A program made the translations under genes and the position numbers. This document shows positions 43,594 through 52,961 of a stretch of 64,000 nt of DNA, piece after piece. Position 1 is the stretch's first letter. Each line of letters starts with the position of its first letter. Source of the DNA: UBA2588 sp964343075 (GTDB taxonomy: Bacteria > Chloroflexota > Dehalococcoidia > Lucifugimonadales > UBA3495). The notes below the pieces were generated by a model. The model made no database searches, was not told the DNA's origin, and was given only the letters and a program-made list of their open reading frames with translations. The DNA lies in assembly GCA_964343075.1 (NCBI GenBank), contig CAYFGT010000002.1:94196-158195 (forward strand), given 5' to 3'.

Positions 43594-43618
43594 TGATAAC
43601 ACAGGTATACGGTTATCA
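43594..43618. promoter_or_regulatory. Inverted repeat upstream of the MFS pair
   Basis: TGATAAC and GTTATCA (7-base arms, 11-base spacer) lie 33 bases before the MFS start. No T-run follows, so an operator is more likely than a terminator, but chance is possible. Confidence 0.3.
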
Positions 43619-43633
43619 AACAAATAATGCTTA

Positions 43634-44206
43634 TTATGATTTTAAATAAGAAAGGTAATTAGTTAGTATATCTTTACCGTTTGGAGTCATGATGGACTCA
43701 GGATGGAATTGGATCCCTTCACTCTGGTATTCTTTGTGCCTTAACCCCATTATTAATCCTTGATCTGTCCACGCGGTTATTTCTAAACAGTCAGGTAATG
43801 TGACTTCATCAACAATTAGAGAATGGTATCGAATTGCTTCAAATGGATTAGGTAGACCTTGGAAAACTCCTTCATTGTTATGATTTATCATTGAAGTTTT
43901 TCCATGGCGTATTTCATCTGCTTTGATAATAGTCCCTCCAAATGATTCACCTAAACATTGATGTCCTAAACATACTCCTAAGACTGGTAACTTAGGTGCG
44001 AAATATTGGATAGTTGCATTTGAAATACCAGCTTCGGTAGGACTACACGGGCCAGGGGAGATTATTAACCCCTCTGGCTGGAGATTTTCGATCTCTTCAA
44101 TGGTTGTTTGATCGTTACGCAAAGTTACAACATCTACTCCCAATTCACCAAAATATTGGTGGAGGTTGTAGGTGAATGAATCGTAGTTATCTATCATTAC
44201 TAACAT
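43634..44206 (-). CDS. trpG: Anthranilate/aminodeoxychorismate synthase glutamine amidotransferase subunit
   Basis: The 190-residue class I glutamine amidotransferase supplies ammonia to anthranilate synthase. It has MIDNYDSFTYNLHQYFGE, IISPGPCSPTEAG, the nucleophile motif GVCLGHQ (Cys79), and GIQFHPESI with the catalytic His/Glu. TrpG and PabA cannot be told apart from sequence alone; a trpE gene 2.8 kb away favours TrpG, and the protein may serve both folate and tryptophan synthesis. Confidence 0.92.
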   Translation of the reverse strand: MLVMIDNYDSFTYNLHQYFGELGVDVVTLRNDQTTIEEIENLQPEGLIISPGPCSPTEAGISNATIQYFAPKLPVLGVCLGHQCLGESFGGTIIKADEIRHGKTSMINHNNEGVFQGLPNPFEAIRYHSLIVDEVTLPDCLEITAWTDQGLIMGLRHKEYQSEGIQFHPESIMTPNGKDILTNYLSYLKS

Positions 44207-44326
44207 ATGTTAACCCTGAATGAATTTGTAATATTATATCAATTCGATAACCCTTTTGTAGTGGACGCGTGGATAATAACCTGAATTTCTATTGATTAAA
44301 CCTTTTGATTACTGCAAACTATTACG

Positions 44327-44986
44327 ATGATTAAAATACTTCGCATCATACGTAATAAAATGTTTAGACTCGATTCAAGAAAGAATCCGATACCGATGAG
44401 TACAAAGGTGATCGACAGAATACGTATGTTTGACCATTTATTGCAATTAATGCCTGAAAATGATGGTGTCATCGTTGAATGTGGAGTAGGTCACGGCCGA
44501 TCCTTACTCGTTATTACTACATTATCTGTAGCATACAGAGATCGACAAATCTATGCTTTTGATAGTTTTGAAGGCTTTCCGGAGGTGTCCGAGGACGATT
44601 CTATTCATAACCCACAGGCAAAGAAAGGCCACTATAAATCACAATTACAAGACGTAAAACAATTCTTGATGAATAGCCGAATGTCAGCTGACAAAGTAAA
44701 TGATATTATTTTTGTTAAAGGTTTTTTTGATGATACTTTGCGCGATTTTGACCGGCCAATTTCATTCTTACATATCGATGCAGACTTAAGTATGAGTTAT
44801 AAAACTGTATTAACTCGATTGTTTGACAAAGTATCATCTGGTGGAATCATTTTGTTTGATGAATATAATGAAGCTAAATGGGCTAACGTCACAAGAATTG
44901 TTGATGAGTTTATGGCTGATAAAGATGTTACGTGGGGAGAGTATCGGACAAATGAAAACGAAAAATATTATGTTATCAAGCGGTAG
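44327..44986 (+). CDS. TylF/MycF-type SAM-dependent methyltransferase
   Basis: The 219-residue protein has VIVECGVGHGRSL (SAM motif I), IYAFDSFEGFPEVSEDD (the TylF-family DSFEGFP motif), FVKGFFDDTL, FLHIDADLSMSYKTVLTRLFDKVSSGG and IILFDEYN. The family methylates sugar hydroxyls of macrolides or glycans in a metal-dependent way. It starts 120 bases after the divergent trpG start and is followed by an MFS gene, a pairing that suggests a methylated metabolite or glycan. Substrate unknown. Confidence 0.83.
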   Translation: MIKILRIIRNKMFRLDSRKNPIPMSTKVIDRIRMFDHLLQLMPENDGVIVECGVGHGRSLLVITTLSVAYRDRQIYAFDSFEGFPEVSEDDSIHNPQAKKGHYKSQLQDVKQFLMNSRMSADKVNDIIFVKGFFDDTLRDFDRPISFLHIDADLSMSYKTVLTRLFDKVSSGGIILFDEYNEAKWANVTRIVDEFMADKDVTWGEYRTNENEKYYVIKR

Positions 44987-45006
44987 CCGTTTGATTTGAA
45001 TCAAAG

Positions 45007-46248
45007 GTGCATAACAATTTGAGAAAAAGTATAGTAGAAGGCTTTCAGAATGTAGTAATTCTGATGAGCACTAAAGATTTTAGAGTTTTATGGTTTGCTG
45101 GAGGCATATATCACATAACTAGATGGATGGATCCTGTGGTGATGGGGCTAGTGATGTGGGAATTGACAGGATCTGCATCTCAAGTTGCTATATTGCTTGC
45201 CCTTAAATGGTCTCCAATGTTGATATTTGCTTCTATTGCTGGCTATTTATCTATGGCATTCAACAGAAAAATATTGATGTTGATTACTCAGGGCGGAACA
45301 GTGACCATATTGGCAATTTTTGCCATTTTGGCTTTATATGAATTAATTTTGCCTTGGCATTTAAAGGTAGGCGCGTTCGGACTTGGCGTCTTTTACGTAC
45401 TGGACTTTCCTGCCAAAAGGACAGCAATACATGATGTGTCACGATCCAACCGTCTCTCAAATGCTATGTTTCTAGATATAATTAATCATGCATTAGGTAA
45501 AGGCGTTGGTCCATTTTTAGCAGGACTCACTATACAATTCTTAGGCCCTGTGGGTGCTTTTTCATTATTGTTAATATTGGCCAGCACGTCATTTAGTATT
45601 TTAACGTTATATGGGTATAAGCAGGAAAAAATTGTTGTGTCATTTAAACAAATCGGTCCTACGTTAGTGAACGGTTTTGTCTCTGCTTTTTCAAATAAAA
45701 TTGTGTTTGGTGCGTTATTGGCAAGTATGGTTTTCAATTGGTTTGTATTCAGTTGCGAGGCACTTCTTCCTGTAGTAGCAGTAGATGATTTACAGGTCAA
45801 TGCTTTTTGGGCAGGGATATTGGTCTCAGCGTTTGGGACTGGATGCTTGTTTGGTGGATTATCGATGTCGTTTATAGGGAATATAGAATTAAAAGGTCGG
45901 GTGTTAGTTGGTGGATTTGTTATTCAAATGATTGGGTTTATTGTATTCGGCTGGGCTAATATTTATTTAGTATGCTATGCATTCTTATTTATGGCTGGAT
46001 TTGGGAATGCGTTGTTAAGTGCTATGTCAACACCAGTTGTTATGCTAAACGTTGAAGAAAAAGACCGTTCGATGACATTGGGAGTTGTAGCACAATGCGT
46101 CGGTGCTGCAGCATTAGGAGGATTTACTACTAGTAGATTGGCCGAAATGTTTGGTGCGGGCAATACGATGATTATAAATCAAGGTTTGGGATTTACATTA
46201 TTGGCAATCATTTTATTATTTACGCCTCTACTCACCAATCGTACTTAA
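45007..46248 (+). CDS. MFS transporter (EntS-like)
   Basis: A membrane protein of about 413 residues with STKDFRVLWFAGGIYHITRWMDPVVMGLVMW, then FNRKILMLITQGGTV and DFPAKRTAIHDVSRSNRLSNAM, the MFS_3 pattern. The start is unsure: GTG at 45007, TTG at 45019 (AAAGG 11 bases upstream) or ATG at 45064. It follows the TylF-like methyltransferase gene by 20 bases, so both are probably one unit. Export of an unknown compound is likely. Confidence 0.85.
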   Translation: MHNNLRKSIVEGFQNVVILMSTKDFRVLWFAGGIYHITRWMDPVVMGLVMWELTGSASQVAILLALKWSPMLIFASIAGYLSMAFNRKILMLITQGGTVTILAIFAILALYELILPWHLKVGAFGLGVFYVLDFPAKRTAIHDVSRSNRLSNAMFLDIINHALGKGVGPFLAGLTIQFLGPVGAFSLLLILASTSFSILTLYGYKQEKIVVSFKQIGPTLVNGFVSAFSNKIVFGALLASMVFNWFVFSCEALLPVVAVDDLQVNAFWAGILVSAFGTGCLFGGLSMSFIGNIELKGRVLVGGFVIQMIGFIVFGWANIYLVCYAFLFMAGFGNALLSAMSTPVVMLNVEEKDRSMTLGVVAQCVGAAALGGFTTSRLAEMFGAGNTMIINQGLGFTLLAIILLFTPLLTNRT

Positions 46249-46267
46249 TAGGTTCAGTGACATACAA

Positions 46268-46555
46268 TTAGGATTGATAGAAAATGTTGAGTTCAGGTGT
46301 ACTTGGCCAGTTTAATCCCTCACCGGCGTTTGAGCGGTAGTCTTCCCAAAACACCCAACTATCAGGTCGGCTGTCACAATCTTCATAATAACAACATTTA
46401 TAAAATGAGTTATCGTATTCAGTAATCCCAAGCTGCGATTCTAGTTCTAGGACGAGGTCACTTACTTTTTGGAAAGTATTCAGGTTGATTATGAGGCCAT
46501 CAAGGCTTATGTGAAACGCACGCTCACAGTTTGTGCAAAATATCCATATCCTCAT
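46268..46555 (-). CDS. Small Cys-containing protein of unknown function
   Basis: I do not recognise this 95-residue protein. It has CTNC near residue 7 and CCYYEDC near residue 54, so a zinc site is possible, and many aromatic and acidic residues. It ends 19 bases from the convergent MFS gene and is next to the VOC gene on the same strand. Confidence 0.6.
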   Translation of the reverse strand: MRIWIFCTNCERAFHISLDGLIINLNTFQKVSDLVLELESQLGITEYDNSFYKCCYYEDCDSRPDSWVFWEDYRSNAGEGLNWPSTPELNIFYQS

Positions 46556-46561
46556 ATATAT

Positions 46562-47002
46562 TTAAAACAATTCTACTAGTTCGATCCAGTTGCCATCTGG
46601 GTCTTGTGCATATAACGCTTTTCTTAATAATTTCTCATCCGCGTCGTAAAGAGGCGCTGGTGGATTAACAGCGGTCAAACCATTCTGAATAGCTTTTGCA
46701 TAAAATGTATCTATATCTTCTACAAGGAAAGCTAGATGTGCAGCTCCTACATCGTTTTTCTCGAATTTAGCCTTAGATCCTAGAGGTGTCAGGTATTGTA
46801 TCAATTCTAATTGGTGTCCATCTCCGAGGTCTAGGAAAGCATTTTGTAAGTGCACATCCTTATATCCAACTAATGTTTCCGCAAACAGACCAGTACGTTC
46901 CGCCCTACCAGCAAGCTTAAGTCCGAAGACTGAAGTGTAGAATTCGATACTAGTTTCTAGATTTTTCACTATAAATCCAGTGTGAAAGAATGATTTGAGC
47001 AT
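46562..47002 (-). CDS. VOC/glyoxalase family protein
   Basis: A 146-residue vicinal-oxygen-chelate protein. FFHTGFIVKNLETSIEFYTSVFGL opens the first module; GAAHLAFLVEDIDTFYAKAIQNG and AQDPDGNWIELVEL open and close the second. Metal ligands would be the two His and two Glu in these motifs. The ATG at 47002 has GGAGGTGA just upstream, inside the end of trpE; GTG at 47008 is possible but has no such site. Reaction unknown. Confidence 0.85.
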   Translation of the reverse strand: MLKSFFHTGFIVKNLETSIEFYTSVFGLKLAGRAERTGLFAETLVGYKDVHLQNAFLDLGDGHQLELIQYLTPLGSKAKFEKNDVGAAHLAFLVEDIDTFYAKAIQNGLTAVNPPAPLYDADEKLLRKALYAQDPDGNWIELVELF

Positions 47003-47004
47003 GG

Positions 47005-48471
47005 TCACCTCCGATTTGAAGGGAATTGAGATTCTGCATTGTCTATTGCTTTTAATAAGGCACCTGATTTGTAATACGTCTCTAGATATTCATCTTCGTC
47101 TGTACTATCGGCTACGATACCTCCCCCAGCTTGTATGTAAGCTACCCCGTCTTTAATTACACTCGTCCTAAGAGTGATACAAGTGTCAATGTTTCCAGAG
47201 TATGAGAAATATCCGACCGCTCCTGCATAGGGTCCTCGTTTTTGCTGTTCGAGTTCTGATATGATTTCCATTGCTCTTATTTTAGGTGCTCCTGAAAGGG
47301 TGCCAGCTGGGAAGCATGATCTCAGAGCATCAAACGGGTTTAGATTATTTTTAAGTACTCCTTTGATATGAGAAACCAAGTGCATAACATGGGAGTATTT
47401 TTCTATACTCATGAGATCAGTCACCTGCACAGTACCAATCTCACTTACCTTTCCGACATCATTCCGTCCCAAGTCAACTAACATTATATGTTCTGAGGTT
47501 TGTTTTTCACTGGTTCTTAGTTCCTCTGCTAATTGATTGTCTTCTTCTTCTGTGGCTCCTCTGGGACGCGTACCTGCTATGGGATGATAATCTATGAGCC
47601 CGTTTTCAACTTTGACTAGCGTCTCAATGGATGCACCAACAATATGGAAATCGGATAAATGAAGATGATACATGTAAGGGGATGGATTCAGAGCACGTAA
47701 TGATCTATAGATATCGAATGGGTGGGCTTCAGTTTTGCGTTCAAATCGCTGCGATAATACTATTTGTATAGCGTCGCCTTGGTTGATGTAGTCTATACAT
47801 TTGTTGACAGCGTCGTAGAATTCTTGTTTGCTGAAATTAGATTTTACGTCAGCGTTTGGAACGGGTGTTTGAAAGCTTGATGAGTAAGATTGGGACGGTA
47901 AAGGTACGTTAAGTTTATTGACAACATATTCTATTTGCTCCACTGCATGGGAATAGGACTGGTCGATATCGTCATCAAGATTGACGTGGCTAACGATTTT
48001 AATGTCATGTCTTAAATGGTCGAATATTAATAAAGTATCAGTAAACATAACTACAGAATCGGGTAGATTGATATCATCTTTGTCGAGCATGGGCACTCTA
48101 GGCTCAAAGTAATGGACATTGTCGTAGGATAAAAAACCTACGCCTCCTCCGTTGAAACCAGGTAGTCCATCAACAGAGACCCCTTGGAACTGATTAAGCT
48201 CTTTTTGAATGAGGATTAATGGGTCTACAGCGCCTTGAGGTTGGCTCTTACCAGTTTTGATGACTTTGTATGGCTTAGTGCCTATAAAACTATATCTGCT
48301 TAATTGTTCTCCTCCTGATACGCTCTCTAGAAGGAATGAATAATCTCCTTCAGCAACTTTCAGGTAAGCGGAAACAGGGGTTTCTAAATCTGCATTGATG
48401 GTTCTGTAAACAGGAACAAGGTTCCCTTTATTTTTATAAGATTCGATATCTTCTAATTTTGGATAATACAT
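47005..48471 (-). CDS. trpE: Anthranilate synthase component I
   Basis: The 488-residue chorismate-utilising enzyme starts the tryptophan pathway: chorismate plus ammonia to anthranilate. The N-terminal LLESVSGGEQLSRYSFIG holds the LLES site of tryptophan feedback binding. The C-terminal half has SPYMYHLHL, ETLVKVENG, AGTRPRGATEEED, HIMLVDLGRNDVGKVSEIG, FPAGTLSGAPKIRAMEII and DTCITLRTSVIKDG. Both halves look intact. trpG lies 2.8 kb away, and no other trp genes are in the window. Pathway-wise PabB is less likely because of LLES. Confidence 0.94.
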   Translation of the reverse strand: MYYPKLEDIESYKNKGNLVPVYRTINADLETPVSAYLKVAEGDYSFLLESVSGGEQLSRYSFIGTKPYKVIKTGKSQPQGAVDPLILIQKELNQFQGVSVDGLPGFNGGGVGFLSYDNVHYFEPRVPMLDKDDINLPDSVVMFTDTLLIFDHLRHDIKIVSHVNLDDDIDQSYSHAVEQIEYVVNKLNVPLPSQSYSSSFQTPVPNADVKSNFSKQEFYDAVNKCIDYINQGDAIQIVLSQRFERKTEAHPFDIYRSLRALNPSPYMYHLHLSDFHIVGASIETLVKVENGLIDYHPIAGTRPRGATEEEDNQLAEELRTSEKQTSEHIMLVDLGRNDVGKVSEIGTVQVTDLMSIEKYSHVMHLVSHIKGVLKNNLNPFDALRSCFPAGTLSGAPKIRAMEIISELEQQKRGPYAGAVGYFSYSGNIDTCITLRTSVIKDGVAYIQAGGGIVADSTDEDEYLETYYKSGALLKAIDNAESQFPSNRR

Positions 48472-48550
48472 GCTTTCTGTTGCCTTTGAAATTTAAGTGC
48501 TTACCAAGTGAATATATTGTAACAGGATACCCACGAGCTTTTTTTAAGTA

Positions 48551-49519
48551 TTAGACAGTCAGTATAACTTTACCCGTGGTTTGCCTGCCTTCTAATTGGC
48601 GGTGAGCTTCAGCAGCTTCTGCTAAAGATAATTTGAGGCCAATTCTGATCTTCAAACTCTCTTCTTGTACCCAAGTAAGGACCGTACTTGCTCGGTTCAG
48701 TAATTCTTCACGGGAAGCGGTGTAGTCTCCCAGCATCGGTCTGGTAAGGAAAATTGATTTTCCGCGGAGTAAATTGGTGTCAAAAGGTGGGACTGGAGCA
48801 CTAGCTGTGCCGTAAAGGACCATATATCCTCGAGGTTTTAGAATGTTAAGCCCTTTTTGGAAAGTAGTATCTCCCACGGCATCATATACTATCTCTATTC
48901 CTTTTTCGTTAGTCTGGTCAAGAATAATTTTTTCAAAATCGTCTGTAGTGTATTGGATCAGGCAATCAGCGCCTGCTTCTTTCGCCAATTTAGCTTTTGC
49001 TTCCGTTGATATGGTAGTGTACACGTAGACTTCGAGCATTTTAAGCATTTGTATTAACAATAGCCCAACTCCACCAGCCCCAGCATGGACAAGCGCTGTG
49101 TCCCCTTTTTGGAGGTTAGTGATATCGTTGGCTAAGAAATGAGCGGTCATCGCTTGCAATAGAATAGCAGAAGCAGTTTCAAAAGACATGTCATCAGGAA
49201 TCGGTACTGTGAGCCATGCTGGTACAGCCGCGTATTCAGCATATGAGCCTGTTGCCATTGCATATGCCACCCGATCACCTACTTGGATATCTGATACATT
49301 TTTACCCACTTCTACTACTATGCCTGCTGCCTCTCTACCTGGGATCCAAGGGAACTGGTCTGGGATGTTAGTCCCACGTCTGCTAGCCACATCAGTGTAG
49401 TTAACTCCGATAGATTTAATTTCAACGAGTATTTCCCCATTTTTAAGTTTAGGTGTAGGAATGTCTTCCAATTGCATGACGTCTGGTCCGCCTGTTTGAT
49501 GAATAGTGATAGCTTTCAT
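48551..49519 (-). CDS. Quinone oxidoreductase / zinc-free medium-chain dehydrogenase (QOR-like)
   Basis: A 322-residue medium-chain reductase. It begins MKAITIHQTGGPDVMQLEDIP, has NYTDVASRRG, the GRDRVAYA-like NADPH-domain entry VGDRVAYAMATGSYAEYAAVP, and the Rossmann motif HAGAGGVGLLLIQMLK. QOR-type members reduce quinones or enones with NADPH. No zinc Cys/His set is seen. It follows PrpD on the same strand by six bases, suggesting a shared operon. Confidence 0.9.
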   Translation of the reverse strand: MKAITIHQTGGPDVMQLEDIPTPKLKNGEILVEIKSIGVNYTDVASRRGTNIPDQFPWIPGREAAGIVVEVGKNVSDIQVGDRVAYAMATGSYAEYAAVPAWLTVPIPDDMSFETASAILLQAMTAHFLANDITNLQKGDTALVHAGAGGVGLLLIQMLKMLEVYVYTTISTEAKAKLAKEAGADCLIQYTTDDFEKIILDQTNEKGIEIVYDAVGDTTFQKGLNILKPRGYMVLYGTASAPVPPFDTNLLRGKSIFLTRPMLGDYTASREELLNRASTVLTWVQEESLKIRIGLKLSLAEAAEAHRQLEGRQTTGKVILTV

Positions 49520-49525
49520 TTGATG

Positions 49526-50851
49526 TTATCCTCCTAGTATGGATACAAGTCCAGTGATATCGTGAATATTTTCTAGGTTTCCAATCTGGTATATTGCCCC
49601 TTCAATGTGATCTGGAGGTAATATATACCGTGAGCAGTACAGGAATTTAGCTTCTAGCTCAGTGATATCCAGCGGAACTTCAGCAGTACCTTGAGCAAAT
49701 TCTACAGTGGTTTTGAGGTTTTGTCCGCTGATTAGGGTTATAGATACTTGTGTAGACCTAGGAGTTACGGAACTCAAGCCTGTGTTTTCTGAGACCGTGA
49801 TTTTGTTCATGCAATCCTTGATTGCATTGTCGTGGAAATTATCAGGACTGAATTGCTCGATCAAAGGTTGCCCATAAATTAGAGTTGAGGCTGCAATGAA
49901 TGGTAAACTTTTTCGGAGTTCAAATTCAGTCTTAGGTGTGTCGCAATTTAATTCTTTGATAGTCCGACTAGGAACTTTGATTTCAACGGAGTTTATATCT
50001 TGATAATTGAAGTCATACACTTGCAGCAGTTGTAATATGCATTCAATACATTCGTGAGAGCTCGAAGGACAAGGATAGAGCTTTAAAGCTAAGCCTTTAT
50101 TAGCTAAAGATGAATTTCTGCCAAGGTTACTCAATATGGTGTTATGAGTCGGTCCGTCGATGCCTAATTTGCTTAGATATGCTTCTAGTTTGTTTGTTGT
50201 GAAATCGTCGATATTGAAATTTTTGGATAGTGTAAGAGCAGTCGTTATAGTAGTCATCGCGGTTTTGGCATTACAGAAGGAATCTATGTCAGTATGATCA
50301 GTGTTTGTGTCAGTATCTAGGCCCGCAACTAACATGCAAATGCCTTGAAGGAAATGAGAATCTGTAAGCTTTAATAACAGGCTAGCGGCAAGGAATCCGC
50401 CTAAACTGATACAGGTGTAAAAATTAGTTGCTGTATGCTCAAGAAGATTGCTGGTATATTCCAATCCCAATAGGTATGCTCGCAGCACTTCTTTGCCTGT
50501 ATACCCATTGGCTTCTCCTAAAGCGGTGACTATTGGGAAGACCACAGCAGACAACGAATGATGAGAATTAGGAATTTCTTCTGTGTAGTCAAGGATACTT
50601 ATGATAGCGCTGTTACCAAATGCTGCATAAATGGGAGAGGTGCGGACTCCCATTCCGATTAATGTGCATTTACCTATGCTGCCCATTTCCTGAACTAGAT
50701 TAGATATAGAGATAGCTTGCTGTTGAGAAGCACCCGCTAATCCTGCTGCAGAAGCATTAAGCATCGAATGTTTACCTAGAGTAATGCTTTCGGAAGACAA
50801 GTTTTCAAAAGGGAGGTTATCTTCTAGAAATGTTAGTCCTAAATGTTCCAT
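49526..50851 (-). CDS. MmgE/PrpD family protein (2-methylcitrate dehydratase-like)
   Basis: A diverged member of the PrpD/MmgE family: LPFENLSSESITLGKHSMLNASAAGLAGAS (family N-terminus), YAAFGNSAIISILDYTEEI (usual ALDFEDTH region), FPIVTALGEANGYTGKEVLRAYLLGLEY and LYPCPSSSHECIECILQLL. A TTG at 50917 would extend the frame, but the ATG at 50851 starts exactly where the family begins. Known members dehydrate 2-methylcitrate, isomerise or decarboxylate (iminodisuccinate, cis-aconitate). Substrate unknown. Confidence 0.8.
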   Translation of the reverse strand: MEHLGLTFLEDNLPFENLSSESITLGKHSMLNASAAGLAGASQQQAISISNLVQEMGSIGKCTLIGMGVRTSPIYAAFGNSAIISILDYTEEIPNSHHSLSAVVFPIVTALGEANGYTGKEVLRAYLLGLEYTSNLLEHTATNFYTCISLGGFLAASLLLKLTDSHFLQGICMLVAGLDTDTNTDHTDIDSFCNAKTAMTTITTALTLSKNFNIDDFTTNKLEAYLSKLGIDGPTHNTILSNLGRNSSLANKGLALKLYPCPSSSHECIECILQLLQVYDFNYQDINSVEIKVPSRTIKELNCDTPKTEFELRKSLPFIAASTLIYGQPLIEQFSPDNFHDNAIKDCMNKITVSENTGLSSVTPRSTQVSITLISGQNLKTTVEFAQGTAEVPLDITELEAKFLYCSRYILPPDHIEGAIYQIGNLENIHDITGLVSILGG

Positions 50852-51015
50852 GGAAACGCACTCGTTATGAATTTGTTTACTTCTGTTGTTATAAAGAAAG
50901 TACTGATACTGATCCAATTATACAGCAGTCTAATGGAAGTTGAGGTTTACATTGAAACTAAGATGTGATTTATTTGTACAAGTGATTATCAAATCAAATG
51001 GCATGAGGAGGCGAA

Positions 51016-51792
51016 ATGGCATACGACCATATTTTAGTAGATCAACAGGATAGAGTTGGAATTATCACATTAAATAGACCAGATGTGCTTAACGCGTTAA
51101 ACCTTCAATTGGTTTCGGAAGTTGACCAAGCAGTCACTGACATGGAAATTGATGAGAGTATAGGAGCTATTGTTGTTACAGGGGCAGGAGAAAGAGCATT
51201 TTCTGCAGGAGCAGACATTCATGAAAACAGAGAATTGACGCCTGAGCAACGAGATGCTGGTCAAGACAAAAGAGCTCAATACACATGGCATATGGCGACT
51301 TCTTCTAAGCCTATCATCGGAGCTATCAATGGTTTATGTTATGGGGGCGGTACCGTGATGGCGACATCGCTGGATTTTTTGGTAGGGTGCGAAAAATCAA
51401 GTTTTCGTTTCCTGGCGGTGAATTATGGCCAAATGAACGCTACTTGGACGTTACCCATGTTAGTGGGTATAAACAAAGCCAAAGAACTACTATATAGTGG
51501 TCGTGAAGTATTTGCTGACGAGGCTTATCATTTGGGCCTCATAAATCATTTATTTGATTCGAACGAATTGATTGATAAAACTATAGCTATAGCAAATGGA
51601 ATAGCATCCAATCGAGCCCAAGGAGTGGCTAATATTAAGCAAATGGTTACAGAACATATAGGGGAGCCTTTAAGAGACCAATTCCAAGCTGAAATTGATG
51701 CTAGAAAAGGACGATTTAAAGGATTATCAGTTGAAGAAGGGTTTAGTGATTTCCTTGCCAGGAAGGGCAGAAAACCTAATGCAGCTAGTTAA
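51016..51792 (+). CDS. Enoyl-CoA hydratase/isomerase (crotonase) family protein
   Basis: A 258-residue crotonase-fold protein with VGIITLNRPDVLNALNLQLV, IVVTGAGERAFSAGADIHE (oxyanion hole), KPIIGAINGLCYGGGTVMATSLD and AYHLGLINHLFDSNEL. Glutamates at the usual catalytic positions are not clearly both present, so hydratase, isomerase or other crotonase activity is open. ATG with GAGGAGG upstream. First gene of the five-gene run with TPP decarboxylase subunits, FAD enzyme and DASS transporter. Confidence 0.9.
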   Translation: MAYDHILVDQQDRVGIITLNRPDVLNALNLQLVSEVDQAVTDMEIDESIGAIVVTGAGERAFSAGADIHENRELTPEQRDAGQDKRAQYTWHMATSSKPIIGAINGLCYGGGTVMATSLDFLVGCEKSSFRFLAVNYGQMNATWTLPMLVGINKAKELLYSGREVFADEAYHLGLINHLFDSNELIDKTIAIANGIASNRAQGVANIKQMVTEHIGEPLRDQFQAEIDARKGRFKGLSVEEGFSDFLARKGRKPNAAS

Positions 51793-51815
51793 AATTAATT
51801 AAGGATAAAGTAATT

Positions 51816-52328
51816 ATGAGTACACAAAAAGCAGAATTGAGTCCGGAATTGATAATCAATGAATTTAAGAATCAAGGAGTGACTCATATTGTATGGTTGC
51901 CAGACAGTGAGACTAACTTTCTGTATTTATTGATGGAGCAGGAACCTTCGTTGACTTTGGTTCCGGTGAGTAGAGAAGGTCATGCATTTTCAACTGCGGC
52001 TGGATTATCTACAGGAGGAGCAAAACCAGTGATATTAATCCAGAATACTGGATTATTAGAATCGGGAGATTCACTAAGAGGTTGGTGTATGGGCATGAAT
52101 ATCCCTGTTGTATTGATGATTGGCTATAGGGGATACACGAGACACGGTAGAAATGCAGACACTGCAGCGACATACACCGAACCATTCTTAAATGCGTTTA
52201 ATGTCAAATATTATTTGGTCGAAAGTAATGATGATGCAGAAAGAATAGCTTGGGCATTCGAAGATGCGGCAAAATTGAGAAATCCAGTGGCGGTATTGAT
52301 TGGAGATGAATTCCACGGATTCAACTAA
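51816..52328 (+). CDS. TPP-dependent decarboxylase, PP-domain partner subunit (ComD-like)
   Basis: This 170-residue protein matches the small alpha-type subunit of two-subunit sulfopyruvate/phosphonopyruvate-like decarboxylases: the N-terminal PYR domain with VTHIVWLPDSETNFLY, VPVSREGHAFSTAAGLSTGG (the Glu that activates TPP is in SREG), and MIGYRGYTRHGRNADTAATYTEPFLNAF. The beta-type partner follows after 23 bases. Known relatives are ComD in coenzyme M synthesis and phosphonopyruvate decarboxylase. Substrate unknown here. Confidence 0.87.
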   Translation: MSTQKAELSPELIINEFKNQGVTHIVWLPDSETNFLYLLMEQEPSLTLVPVSREGHAFSTAAGLSTGGAKPVILIQNTGLLESGDSLRGWCMGMNIPVVLMIGYRGYTRHGRNADTAATYTEPFLNAFNVKYYLVESNDDAERIAWAFEDAAKLRNPVAVLIGDEFHGFN

Positions 52329-52351
52329 ACTTTTAAATTGAGGAGAACCCC

Positions 52352-52939
52352 ATGATAGACACATTAGAAATGTTCAAGATATTTAATAAATACAGAGGCA
52401 ACAGTATTGTTCTCTCTGGTAGAGGTGGCAGACATTGGCAAGAGGTCAGTGAGCAACCTGACTTAGATATTGCATTAGGAGATCCAGCAATGGGAGGTCA
52501 TTCTTCTTTTGCCCTAGGTCTGGCGTTGTCTAGGCCAAATGAGAGAGTAATACAATTTGATTCGGAAGGTGATGTTCTTATGGGATTGGGTGCGTTGCCC
52601 ACTATCGCAGATAAGATGCCTAAGAATTTTTATCATTTTATGTTAGATAACGAAGTTTATGGGACAACTGGAGGACAGCCAGTTCCAAATGCTGAAAACA
52701 TTTCCTACGATATGATTGCTAAAGGAGCAGGGTACCCTAACACATATGCCTTTGATAATATCGAAGATTTTGCATCTAGCATTGAAGAAATACTAAACCT
52801 TGAAGGGCCTGTGTTTGTCGCCTTAAAAATTATCCCCGAAGTTACAAATGTCCCAATTGGTCAACGTGTCAAATGGCAGAACCGCACGAGAGATCAGATT
52901 ATTTCTGATTTCAAGAATAGAATTGGCGTAAAAGATTAA
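52352..52939 (+). CDS. TPP-dependent decarboxylase, PP-domain subunit (ComE-like)
   Basis: The 195-residue protein carries the TPP diphosphate-binding domain: GDPAMGGHSSFALGLALS, then IQFDSEGDVLMGLGALPTIAD with the GDG-like metal motif (E-G-D) and LDNEVYGTTGGQPVPN (D-N end of the motif). The pairing with the upstream PYR-domain gene shows a split enzyme of the ComDE type. It probably decarboxylates a 2-oxo acid with a sulfonate, phosphonate or carboxylate group. Substrate not readable. Confidence 0.87.
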   Translation: MIDTLEMFKIFNKYRGNSIVLSGRGGRHWQEVSEQPDLDIALGDPAMGGHSSFALGLALSRPNERVIQFDSEGDVLMGLGALPTIADKMPKNFYHFMLDNEVYGTTGGQPVPNAENISYDMIAKGAGYPNTYAFDNIEDFASSIEEILNLEGPVFVALKIIPEVTNVPIGQRVKWQNRTRDQIISDFKNRIGVKD

Positions 52940-52961
52940 TTTACCTGCATAGAGAATTCCG

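Noticed and set aside
48472..48550. trp leader peptide or attenuator before trpE
   Set aside because: The gap is short and shows no Trp-rich frame or terminator-type hairpin.
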